A stretch of 64,000 bases of DNA from Fibrobacter succinogenes (lineage in GTDB: Bacteria > Fibrobacterota > Fibrobacteria > Fibrobacterales > Fibrobacteraceae), in NCBI GenBank assembly GCA_902756345.1, contig CACVQR010000016.1, forward strand, positions 1 through 64,000, read 5' to 3'. Numbering within the stretch: the first letter of the stretch is position 1; each line of letters opens with the position of its first letter. Both the position numbers and the translations under genes were made by a program. The notes below the pieces were generated by a model. It did no database searches, was not told where the DNA came from, and saw nothing but the letters and a program-made list of their open reading frames with translations. Positions 26,560 to 33,881 of the stretch are shown in pieces.

Positions 26560-28788
26560 TTACTTCGCAGTGCGGATTTTGGAGACCATTCCGGTGGTAC
26601 GGTTGCGGATCAGGTTCACGCCGCGGGCCTTTTCAGAACCCTTCACGGAACCGTCACGCCACATCTTAGTGGCTTCAACCATGTTGCGGGCCGTAAAGCT
26701 TGCGAGCTTCTTGCCGCTCAGGTCGAACACGTCGTACTGGGCAACCTTGGAGGCGTTCAGCTTGACATCCTGATGGATACCCGTGGTCACTTCGCCAATC
26801 GAGAACCAGTCCACATTCACGTTGTCGCCGGTAATCACCAGTCGGACAATGTGTTCGCCCTTGGTCAGGGTCGCCTTGCCGGCATCGAATTCTTCGTAGA
26901 CGCTCCAGTCTTCGCCAGTCTGCGAAACCTTCACGGTATCGCCCACAGCCTTACCATCGACAAGCAGGCAGAAGCCTGCGCCGTTTTCCATACCGGTAGA
27001 AGCCGATGCCTTCAAAGCGTATTCGCCATCTTCTGGAACCACGATCGAGTATTCCAGCCATTCACCAGCAGCGGTGTAACCAATAGCCTTGCCGGTACCA
27101 CCGAGCACGATATCGACTCCCAAGTCGGTACGGAATTCGGCATCGCCCTGGTTTTCGGACTCGTTGTCGCTATAGGATTGCGCTTCTTCACCGCGGCCCG
27201 TGCCCGGAACGTCATAGTTTTCGGCTTCAATCTTGGCCGGAATCGTCACGGCCTTGTCGCCATAAGGAGTCTGCGGAGTCGGCGGAGTAGAGCCGCTTCC
27301 TTCGAAGCCCCAAGCCTTGATTGCCATGGTCGAATCCTGCGAGCCCTTGAACACGAGGAACAAGGATTCCACGATACCCTTCAGGCCTTCCACTTCGCAC
27401 TTGGTTTCAGCAAAGGTAGACTTGTTGCCGGTATTCTTGAGCGTGCATGTGCCCGCCAAGGAACCGCTTGCAGAACCGGTATGGATTTCAATCTTGTTGC
27501 CGTCGGCAGTGCTTGCTGCCTGCACGGTAAAGCCAGTGGCTGCCGTACCGAAGTCAACACCCGACACGCGAATCCAGGATTCCTTCGTGGAAAGCGGGAG
27601 CAGCAGGTGCTCAGCGACCTTGCCCGGGCTCCAGTTGGAACGGCTACGGATGCCCTTCTGCTTGGAACTCGTGAGAGCCGGGTACCAGTCGTACGGATCG
27701 AAGTTCTCAATCTGCTTCGGGCCTTCCTTCGTGAAGGTCAGTTCCTTCATGGTGCCATCGCCATTGTAATAGAATTCATCGACACTCACGCTGCGGTGGA
27801 ATGCCGGTACCGGATTCGCCTTGCCGTCATCGGCAGGAATCTTTTCGAGGCCGTCGTAACCGTTTGCAATGCGGCGGTCATGGTATGCCACATACCAATG
27901 GCCCTTGAATTCGGCAATGCCATGGTGGTTGTTGTTGTTCGCATTGATGTTCTGGCCGTTGATGTTCGGGTTGCCCATGAAGATACCCTTGTATTCATAA
28001 GGGCCCATCGGGTTCTTGGACATACCGTAGGCAATGCGCAAGTCAGCCGTACTGTAAGACAGGTAGTAATTGCCTTTGTACTTGTGGATGTAAGAAGCTT
28101 CCATCGCCTTCGGGCCACCAATCTTCAGGTGAGTCTTGGTGCTCACATCGAAGCCCTTCATGTCCTTGTTGAGCTTGTAGATGTTGAAAATGTCGTTGTT
28201 GTTGTTATTTGCCGGGCGGCTATCGCTGCTGCCGCCACCAAACGTGAAGTAGCCCGTACCGTCGTCATCGAAGAAGATTGCCGGGTCAAAACACCAGCCG
28301 ATGCCGTCGCAGTCCGAAATACCGCCGCCCCAGTTGTTGATGAGCTTCTTGTTGCCCGAAACAGGGTTCGTCCAGGGGCCAGCAATGCTGTCGGCGCCGA
28401 TGAGGCCAATGCCGCCACCACCGCCATCGGGGAACACGATGTAAAGCCTGTGATCGTTGGGGTTCACTGCAATGCCGGATGCCCAGATATCGCCGATACC
28501 GTCAACCTTGCGGGCATCGTAGATAATGCCGAAGTCGGTCCAGTTCTTCATGTCCTTGGTGCGGAAACCGTAGAGGGCCTTGATGTTGTAGCCGTTGGCA
28601 TTGGCTGCCGCCGGGTCGTCAGAGTCGGTAATGACGTAGAAGTAGGTGTCATCGGCAGCGGCACCCGGGTCTGCCAAGTAGTGATAACTCGAAATCGGGT
28701 TGTCGGCCAAGCCAAAAGCGGCAAGCCCGGCAACTAAGCACGCAGCCTTTTTCAGGCTCGTCAATTCCCATACTTTTCTGTAATCCAT
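26560..28788 (-). CDS. Secreted arabinoxylan-type GH43 with two CBM6 domains (copy B)
   Basis: This 742-residue paralogue of copy A has the same order: signal peptide (SLKKAACLVAGLAAFGLA), GH43 propeller with LADPGAA, CFDPAIFFDDDG and MEASYIHK supplying the three catalytic acids, first CBM6 (about 380-500), second CBM6 (about 506-666) and a sorting-like tail (YDVFDLSGKKLASFTARN). The second CBM6 (AENYDVPGTGRGEEAQ to NVDWFSIGE) resembles those of the GH5 and GH141-like enzymes rather than copy A's. The likely activity is removal of arabinose from arabinoxylan; the exact regiospecificity cannot be read by eye. It has its own operator and terminator. Confidence 0.9.
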   Translation of the reverse strand: MDYRKVWELTSLKKAACLVAGLAAFGLADNPISSYHYLADPGAAADDTYFYVITDSDDPAAANANGYNIKALYGFRTKDMKNWTDFGIIYDARKVDGIGDIWASGIAVNPNDHRLYIVFPDGGGGGIGLIGADSIAGPWTNPVSGNKKLINNWGGGISDCDGIGWCFDPAIFFDDDGTGYFTFGGGSSDSRPANNNNNDIFNIYKLNKDMKGFDVSTKTHLKIGGPKAMEASYIHKYKGNYYLSYSTADLRIAYGMSKNPMGPYEYKGIFMGNPNINGQNINANNNNHHGIAEFKGHWYVAYHDRRIANGYDGLEKIPADDGKANPVPAFHRSVSVDEFYYNGDGTMKELTFTKEGPKQIENFDPYDWYPALTSSKQKGIRSRSNWSPGKVAEHLLLPLSTKESWIRVSGVDFGTAATGFTVQAASTADGNKIEIHTGSASGSLAGTCTLKNTGNKSTFAETKCEVEGLKGIVESLFLVFKGSQDSTMAIKAWGFEGSGSTPPTPQTPYGDKAVTIPAKIEAENYDVPGTGRGEEAQSYSDNESENQGDAEFRTDLGVDIVLGGTGKAIGYTAAGEWLEYSIVVPEDGEYALKASASTGMENGAGFCLLVDGKAVGDTVKVSQTGEDWSVYEEFDAGKATLTKGEHIVRLVITGDNVNVDWFSIGEVTTGIHQDVKLNASKVAQYDVFDLSGKKLASFTARNMVEATKMWRDGSVKGSEKARGVNLIRNRTTGMVSKIRTAK

Positions 28789-28833
28789 GAAGACTCCTTC
28801 GAAGGCATAAACACAACCAAACCTTCTATTCCA

Positions 28834-28897
28834 AAATTACCCTCAGAAACACAAAAAAAAGTGTCCCGGAGGACACTTTCCATTGACATTTTATCCA
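28834..28897 (-). promoter_or_regulatory. 15-bp operator and -10 hexamer for GH43 copy B
   Basis: Oriented: TGGATAAAATGTCAA (28883-28897), 43 bp, TAATTT (28834-28839) within GAGGGTAATTTTGG. Confidence 0.78.
28852..28879 (-). terminator. Terminator of the regulator-lipoprotein operon
   Basis: Stem AAAGTGTCC/GGACACTTT with loop TCCG on the minus strand, followed by a T run. It overlaps the promoter of GH43 copy B. Confidence 0.85.
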
Positions 28898-28909
28898 TTG
28901 GATTAAAGG

Positions 28910-30232
28910 CTATTCAAGATTCTTGACACCGTAAATCGTGATGTCGTCGAGCCACATTTCGTAAGGAGTCCCTTCCGTAACGCCACCACCGAAGAAGTTC
29001 AGGTTCGTCACGTGTTCCTTGACGGCATCCCAACCGATGTTGCCACCGATATTGTGTTCGTCAGGTTCAATCAAGTCTTTCGGAGTCACCACGAAACGCT
29101 GCCAGGTGGTATCAAGTTCCAAGTGCACCCAAGCCTTACCGTTTTCGTAACCGGTAGAATCGAGAGCAATCGAATCGAGAAGCACATCGAACGAGACGCT
29201 GATCCACTGGGAAGAATCGCTGAGTCCAGAACGAGCCCAGAACACCACTGAATCAAGCTCACTCATATCAGTCATTTCGTTCAAGGCGCGTCCCATCAAG
29301 GCCCAGTTGGCGTTGGAATCGTTCTGGTACACGAAGTGGGCAACCATGCCTTTACGGCCAGCCACGTTCTTTTCGGCATCCAGTTGTGCCTCGGCATACT
29401 TGGACCTAGAAATATACCAGCCATAAGTGCTGTCTTCAAAGTCGGCAAAAAGCACAACCGGGTAGACATCTTCCTTGACCATCGTATCGGAAGCGGGCAC
29501 CTGCTTCTGACCAATCGTCACGTTCTTCGAGGTCTTGCCGGACTCCACCTTCGTATTGCTGGAGCCGACCGTCATCAGGTTGCTGATCGCCGACGGCTTG
29601 CCGTCCATATCGAGAGTCTTGTAAGTACGGAACGTGAATCCGACCAGGGTAAGCAATCCCTTCGGCAGGCTCTTAAATTCAAACTTGCCCTCTTCGTCCG
29701 TTTCAACAAAGTAATCAAGTCCCTTGACGCCCACCGTCACGGACGATTCGTTTTCAGGCAAGTACACCTGGCCCGAAACAGCGCCAGTCGGTTCAAGCTT
29801 GATCGACACAGAATCACGGGACACATCGGTCACCACCACGCGCACAAACGCCTTGGTAGTATCCTGACGTGCTTCCACATTATAAGTACCAGGTTTGAGT
29901 CTCTTGAGGTTCAACCGGCCCTGCTCGTCGGTTTCAAGATTCAAGATGCCCAAAGTAGAATCGGATACGACCACCGGGGATTCCCCCTTTTTGTGGTCCT
30001 TGACAACATCCATATTATTCGCACCCGCCAAGAAGTCGACCGGGCGCACCAAGACCTTGGTACGGGCAGCAGGCGAACCATCGCTCTGCTTCACAGCGAG
30101 CACCACGGCAACCGAGTTCTCTGTCTCAAGCGACGTTCCCGCACTCGGATCAATGCCGTTGCTACTGGAACACGCCGCAATGAGCGCTCCCACTGCAGCT
30201 GCAAAACCTATATGCCACACCCATTTCTTCAT
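28910..30232 (-). CDS. Surface lipoprotein with CBM11/CIA30-like domain
   Basis: This 440-residue lipoprotein has a lipobox ending at C21 (ALIAACSSS). Two carboxypeptidase-regulatory or SpaA-like beta-sandwiches follow (about 40-150 and 150-215, e.g. TDEQGRLNLKRLKPGTYNVEA and TDEEGKFEFKSLPKG). The C-terminal domain (about 262-440, FADFEDSTYGWY to LDDITIYG) resembles CBM11/CIA30 galactose-binding folds. It overlaps the upstream TIGR02147-type regulator by 4 bp (ATGA), so the two are translationally coupled. The pairing suggests that the lipoprotein senses or binds polysaccharide at the cell surface and reports to, or is co-controlled with, the regulator. That role is an inference. Confidence 0.8.
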   Translation of the reverse strand: MKKWVWHIGFAAAVGALIAACSSSNGIDPSAGTSLETENSVAVVLAVKQSDGSPAARTKVLVRPVDFLAGANNMDVVKDHKKGESPVVVSDSTLGILNLETDEQGRLNLKRLKPGTYNVEARQDTTKAFVRVVVTDVSRDSVSIKLEPTGAVSGQVYLPENESSVTVGVKGLDYFVETDEEGKFEFKSLPKGLLTLVGFTFRTYKTLDMDGKPSAISNLMTVGSSNTKVESGKTSKNVTIGQKQVPASDTMVKEDVYPVVLFADFEDSTYGWYISRSKYAEAQLDAEKNVAGRKGMVAHFVYQNDSNANWALMGRALNEMTDMSELDSVVFWARSGLSDSSQWISVSFDVLLDSIALDSTGYENGKAWVHLELDTTWQRFVVTPKDLIEPDEHNIGGNIGWDAVKEHVTNLNFFGGGVTEGTPYEMWLDDITIYGVKNLE

Positions 30233-31092
30233 TTGGACTCCCTTTTGTCGCCCTCCACAGAATCAACGGTACGGACACCGCCCTTACGCGCAATCGGATA
30301 AAACGCCATAGAAAGCTGCATTACCCGGTCGGAGTTTTTGGCACTGTCCACCCTCTTCTGGACCAGACGCCTAAATTCCCTAAGCATATCACCCAAGTCA
30401 TCGAAGCAGGACTGGTCTACGGACAATGTAAGAGTAGAAATATTTCTTTCGTCAACAGGAATATTGTCCAGTGCATCACTAGCCAAAGAGAGCACTTCTT
30501 TCTGGAAATGACGAACAGCCTGCTTCTTTTCGGGGCCACCCACGGTCAAATGGGCGTCCGTAACAGCCAACTTGCCCGAAGCCATCTTCTTGACCAAGCC
30601 GACTTCCAGCAAGGTATCGATCGCTTCCTGGGCCTGGGCCTCGGTAATCGGGGGGCACAGGTCCCTAGAAATCTGCTTGACGTTAACCACGCCACCGTTC
30701 AGTTCGAGGTAGGCACGCACGGCCGGAATCCACCAGTTCTGAAGCAGCTTGAGTTCGGCTGCCTGCAGGCTGTGGCGGTCCACATCCCGAAGATCGAGGG
30801 CTTTTGCCATCAGCTCTTCGCGCTTGGCCTTGTCCTTGGTTACTGCTGCGGAGAACAGCAAGTCAAAGTATTCGGCCTCACGACCGGACAGATCAAGGAT
30901 TTCTTTCGCGGCAGGGAGTGCATGAGCCGGCAAGTGCTGCTTTTTCTGCAACACGCGATAAAGGTAGCTGGAATCCAACCCCAGCTTGTCCCCCATCATA
31001 CGGTACGAGTAGAAAGGCATTTCGGCTTTCCTACGGTCGTAGTACTCCTTCAAGAAGTCGCGATAATCCGATATGTCAGAAAACGTAACCAT
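30229..31092 (-). CDS. TIGR02147-type (Fibrobacter paralogous) regulator
   Basis: This 287-residue protein of the TIGR02147/DUF4423 family, a large paralogous family in Fibrobacter, has an N-terminal helix-turn-helix (about 25-55, with DKLGLDSSYLYRVLQKKQ) that looks like a lambda-type DNA-binding domain. A helical middle and a winged-helix-like segment (about 140-190) follow. No signal peptide is present. The gene heads an operon with the CBM11-like lipoprotein and stands at the upstream end of the hemicellulase island. Its own promoter carries the same 15-bp palindrome as the enzyme genes, plus a CRP-type palindrome, which makes it the best local candidate for the island's regulator. Confidence 0.82.
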   Translation of the reverse strand: MVTFSDISDYRDFLKEYYDRRKAEMPFYSYRMMGDKLGLDSSYLYRVLQKKQHLPAHALPAAKEILDLSGREAEYFDLLFSAAVTKDKAKREELMAKALDLRDVDRHSLQAAELKLLQNWWIPAVRAYLELNGGVVNVKQISRDLCPPITEAQAQEAIDTLLEVGLVKKMASGKLAVTDAHLTVGGPEKKQAVRHFQKEVLSLASDALDNIPVDERNISTLTLSVDQSCFDDLGDMLREFRRLVQKRVDSAKNSDRVMQLSMAFYPIARKGGVRTVDSVEGDKRESK

Positions 31093-31120
31093 AATTATTT
31101 ACCCGTATATTTACAATAAT

Positions 31121-31184
31121 AAAATAGACTTTGCAGGTAAAGAAACATATACCGAGGGTGAAATTCGCATGGACGTTTTATCCA
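31121..31184 (-). promoter_or_regulatory. 15-bp operator and -10 hexamer for the TIGR02147 regulator gene
   Basis: Oriented: TGGATAAAACGTCCA (31170-31184), 43 bp, TATTTT (31121-31126). It shows the same architecture as the hemicellulase promoters and implies shared control or autoregulation. Confidence 0.75.
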
Positions 31185-31191
31185 AGTGCAT

Positions 31192-31207
31192 TGTGACACT
31201 GGTCACA
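31192..31207. promoter_or_regulatory. CRP-like palindrome
   Basis: TGTGACACTGGTCACA is a perfect TGTGA-N6-TCACA site. It lies 7 bp upstream of the 15-bp operator of the regulator gene, centred about 85 bp before that gene's expected transcription start. No CRP-family gene is in the window. Confidence 0.55.
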
Positions 31208-31269
31208 AAAAGGCCAAAATGGGGCAAATTCCCCAAAAAAAGGAATTTAGGCTTTTGCCAACTCACAAA

Positions 31270-31314
31270 TTGCAAATCATTCGCAATTTTACTATATTTG
31301 CGAATCGTTCGCAA
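31270..31314 (+). promoter_or_regulatory. Zinc-operon promoter with two Fur/Zur-type palindromes
   Basis: Two 17-bp palindromes, TTGCAAATCATTCGCAA (31270-31286) and TTGCGAATCGTTCGCAA (31298-31314), begin 28 bp apart. A promoter fits between and over them: -35 TTGCAA (31270-31275), 17 bp, -10 TATATT (31293-31298, in TATATTTG). Occupation of either site would block transcription, so the downstream Fur-family protein probably represses its own operon. Confidence 0.72.
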
Positions 31315-31328
31315 TTTCGGCGTTGAAA

Positions 31329-31721
31329 ATGGAATACAAAACTCAGACCCGACAGATGATCATGGATTACATGGCTGAAAATCCCGACCGGATTTTCAAG
31401 GCCTCCGAGTTGGCCCAGAGTCTGTCCGAGGTTTCGCTGAGTACCATTTACAGGAACCTTTCCAGGCTCGAAAAAGCAGGAATGATCCAGATTGTCGGAG
31501 CTGCCGAAAACAACGAGTTGCAATACCGCTACACGGGCCCAGGCCAATGCGAAGAAAAGATGCACCTCGTATGCAAGGAATGCGGCAAGTTTTTCCACCT
31601 GGAAGGCCCCGCCCTCAAGGTTCTGCAGCTTTCGGTACAGCGCAGCGGATTCGAGCTGGACCAACAACAGTCCGTGCTGCTCGGGCGCTGTTCCGGCTGT
31701 TCGCGGAGGCGCCATGGTTAA
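31329..31721 (+). CDS. zur: Fur-family metal regulator, probably Zur
   Basis: This 130-residue Fur-family repressor has an N-terminal winged helix (LSEVSLSTIYRNLSRLEKAG) and two CxxC pairs (CKEC about residue 84 and CSGC near the C-terminus) for the structural zinc. H and E residues after CKECGKFFHLE probably bind regulatory metal. It is the first gene of an operon with a His/Cys-rich small protein and a znuACB zinc importer, so zinc is the likely signal; Fur or Mur identity cannot be excluded by sequence reading. The ATG at 31329 gives normal family length, although an in-frame TTG lies 6 nt upstream. It is preceded by two palindromic operators. Confidence 0.82.
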   Translation: MEYKTQTRQMIMDYMAENPDRIFKASELAQSLSEVSLSTIYRNLSRLEKAGMIQIVGAAENNELQYRYTGPGQCEEKMHLVCKECGKFFHLEGPALKVLQLSVQRSGFELDQQQSVLLGRCSGCSRRRHG

Positions 31722-31980
31722 CGCCCTGTTAAACAAGCTGCTCATAGCGTTTGCATCGCTCTACGTCGCGAGGCACTTGGAGCACCATTGCCACGGCGAG
31801 CACTGCCACGTGTGCCACCACATCCACCGCTGCCTAGAACTGATTTCGGTTTGCATGGAACTGGTGGTAGCGCCGTTCGAACTTGCGTTACGGTTTTTCT
31901 ATTTCAAATTAGTTTGCTTTAAGGCGGCGGTTTCGCCGTCGACAACTCTTGTTTCACAGAAAGTCCTGCTGCTGAATTGA
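31714..31980 (+). CDS. Small His/Cys-rich protein of the zinc operon
   Basis: This 88-residue protein's ATG overlaps the zur stop by 8 bp and has a strong GGAGG six nt upstream. Residues 21-40 contain nine histidines and four cysteines (core HHCHGEHCHVCHHIHRC). Hydrophobic stretches flank them on both sides (NALLNKLLIAFASLYV and LVVAPFELALRFFYF), so the metal-rich loop may sit between two membrane segments. No known family is recognised. Its position between regulator and importer points to zinc binding, delivery or sensing, but this is inference. The GGAGG, the start overlap and the composition argue that it is a real gene. Confidence 0.75.
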   Translation: MVNALLNKLLIAFASLYVARHLEHHCHGEHCHVCHHIHRCLELISVCMELVVAPFELALRFFYFKLVCFKAAVSPSTTLVSQKVLLLN

Positions 31981-32060
31981 TGGCTACCCTCGGCACGACA
32001 AGTGCCACGAACAATAAAGCATCAATTCAAATTTTGGCCCGATTGGGCAAAGGACTTATT

Positions 32061-33161
32061 ATGAAGAAATTTGCAGCATTTGCAATGTTTGTTTTGGCGA
32101 CGGCGCTGATGTTTGTCGCTTGCAGCGCGGAATCGAACGAAAAAGCCCCCGCACAAAAGAAAGTTTCTATTGTCGCAACCATCTATCCGCAGTACGACTG
32201 GCTGAAGAACATCCTCGGAGACCGTCTGGACGCCGTGAACCTGAAACTGCTTATCCAGAACGGTACCGACTTGCACAGCTACAAGCCCTCGGCACAGGAT
32301 ATCGCAGCGATTGCAAGCGCCGACATGGTGGTGTTCGTAGGTGGCGAATCGGACGAATGGATCGAGAAAGCGCTGAAAGCAACGCCGAAGGATGGCCGCG
32401 TACAAGTGAACCTGATGGAAGCTTTGGGCGACCGAGTCAAGGCCGAAGAAGTCGTGGAAGGCATGCAGGAAGAGACGAAAGACGAAAAGCCTGCCCTGAG
32501 CTTGCCGAAGGGACGAGAGACGAAAGAAATCGCAGAAGAGAACCATGAACACGGCGAAGAAGCCAAAGAGCACGAACATGCCGAAAAACACGAAGACGGG
32601 CATCATCACCACGAAGAAGTCGAAAACGATGAACACGTCTGGCTCTCGCTGAAGAACGCAGAACTGCTGGTGATGAACCTTGCCGATGCCCTCTCGAAAG
32701 TAGACACGGCGCACGCTACGGAATACCACATGAATGCGGGCCTTTACATCGCAAAGATTAGCGCACTGGACGCCCAATACCGTGCAGCAACAGACAGTGC
32801 CCATTTCAAGACCATTTTGTTTGGCGACCGTTTTCCGTTTCGCTATCTGGTGGATGATTACGGCATTAAGTATTTTGCCGCGTTTGTTGGCTGTTCCGCC
32901 GAAAGCGAAGCGAGTTTCGAGACGGTAGCCTTCTTGGCCGGCAAGATGGATTCGCTCGCGCTCCCCGCGATTTTCACGATTGACGAAAGCAACGGGAAGA
33001 TTGCCCGCGCGATTCTTGACGCCAGCAAAAAGTCAAAGGAAACGCCTGTGCTGACGCTGAATTCGATGCAGTCGGTGACGGATGCGCAGATGCAATCTGG
33101 CGTGGACTACCTGAGCATGATGCAATCAAATTTGGAAGTTTTGAAGAAAGCAATTAAATAA
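32061..33161 (+). CDS. znuA: Zinc ABC transporter substrate-binding lipoprotein
   Basis: This 366-residue periplasmic binding protein of the ZnuA/cluster 9 family has a lipobox ending at C21 (LMFVACSAES). Family motifs include IYPQYDWLKNILGD and the metal ligand region NGTDLHSYKPSAQDI. A long acidic, His-rich loop (about 155-195, with HEHGEEAKEHEHAEKHEDGHHHH) is typical of zinc-specific members, followed by DEHVWLSLKNA. The start at 32061 is chosen for its lipoprotein signal and AGGA site. A widespread mini-repeat is inserted in frame just before the His-rich loop, adding PALSLPKGRETK. It is encoded with znuC and znuB. Confidence 0.9.
   Translation: MKKFAAFAMFVLATALMFVACSAESNEKAPAQKKVSIVATIYPQYDWLKNILGDRLDAVNLKLLIQNGTDLHSYKPSAQDIAAIASADMVVFVGGESDEWIEKALKATPKDGRVQVNLMEALGDRVKAEEVVEGMQEETKDEKPALSLPKGRETKEIAEENHEHGEEAKEHEHAEKHEDGHHHHEEVENDEHVWLSLKNAELLVMNLADALSKVDTAHATEYHMNAGLYIAKISALDAQYRAATDSAHFKTILFGDRFPFRYLVDDYGIKYFAAFVGCSAESEASFETVAFLAGKMDSLALPAIFTIDESNGKIARAILDASKKSKETPVLTLNSMQSVTDAQMQSGVDYLSMMQSNLEVLKKAIK
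32488..32516. repeat. Dispersed mini-repeat within znuA
   Basis: The stretch containing CTGCCCTGAGCTTGCCGAAG and the following GGGACGA matches a common dispersed bacterial repeat type, usually intergenic and able to form a hairpin (CCCT/AGGG ends). Here it is read through in frame as PALSLPKG, in the variable linker of ZnuA where an insertion would be tolerated. Confidence 0.6.
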
Positions 33162-33174
33162 TGTGGAATGTGTG

Positions 33175-33831
33175 ATGAGTAATGCGAAGACCCTTATCAA
33201 GTGTCGCCAGTTGACTCTCGGATACGGGAGCAAGGACCTGGTACGCGATTTGGACTACGATATAAACGCAGGTGACTACCTGTGCATCGTGGGGCGCAAC
33301 GGTTCCGGAAAGACGACTTTCTTGAGGGGTATCGCGGGGCTACTCAAGCCGAAATCGGGAGTCATCGAGCTCTGCGATGGTTTAAGCCGAAATCAAATCG
33401 GCTATCTGCCGCAAATGACGATTGTGCAGAAAGATTTTCCGGCCTCCGTCGAAGAAATCGTGCTGTCGGCATTCCAAGGAAAGCATCGCTTGCTGCCCTT
33501 CTACAGGAAGGCGCACCGGGATCGCGCCATGGAATGCATGGCGCTAACCCGTACCGAAAGCCTCGCAAAATCTTGCTTCCGCGAGCTTTCGGGGGGCCAA
33601 AAGCAGCGCGTGCTTTTAGCGAGGGCCCTGTGCGCCGCCGAACGCCTGCTGCTTCTCGACGAACCGGTGACAGGCCTCGATCCGGAATCTACGGAAACCA
33701 TGTACCGCATCATCGAAGAGCTGCATCAGAAGGGAATGACCGTCGTCATGGTCACTCACGATGTAGATACAGCCCTCGACGATGCCACCCGCGTGCTGGA
33801 TTTCAATACCATTTCAACCAAGGAAAAATAA
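33175..33831 (+). CDS. znuC: Zinc ABC transporter ATPase
   Basis: This 218-residue ABC ATPase has Walker A GRNGSGKTTF (about 38-47), signature LSGGQKQR, Walker B LLLLDEPVTGLD and switch histidine in VTHD. It follows znuA with a 13-bp gap. The start at 33175 (MSNAKTLIK) is used; an in-frame GTG 12 nt upstream abuts the znuA stop. It powers zinc import with ZnuB and ZnuA. Confidence 0.9.
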   Translation: MSNAKTLIKCRQLTLGYGSKDLVRDLDYDINAGDYLCIVGRNGSGKTTFLRGIAGLLKPKSGVIELCDGLSRNQIGYLPQMTIVQKDFPASVEEIVLSAFQGKHRLLPFYRKAHRDRAMECMALTRTESLAKSCFRELSGGQKQRVLLARALCAAERLLLLDEPVTGLDPESTETMYRIIEELHQKGMTVVMVTHDVDTALDDATRVLDFNTISTKEK

Positions 33832-33842
33832 ACCCTCTACCA

Positions 33843-33876
33843 TCTACTTCCTACTGTCTACTTCCTACCGTCTACT
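33843..33876. repeat. 14-bp tandem repeat between znuC and znuB
   Basis: TCTACTTCCTACTG (33843-33856) and TCTACTTCCTACCG (33857-33870), then a partial third unit TCTACT. It fills most of the 50-bp znuC-znuB gap inside the operon and leaves no evident ribosome binding site before znuB. Confidence 0.75.
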
Positions 33877-33881
33877 AAACT

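Noticed and set aside
31980-32060. Longer N-terminus for ZnuA beginning at the ATG at 31980.
   Set aside because: It would place about 27 polar residues before the lipoprotein signal. The ATG at 32061 has its own AGGA and gives a proper signal peptide.
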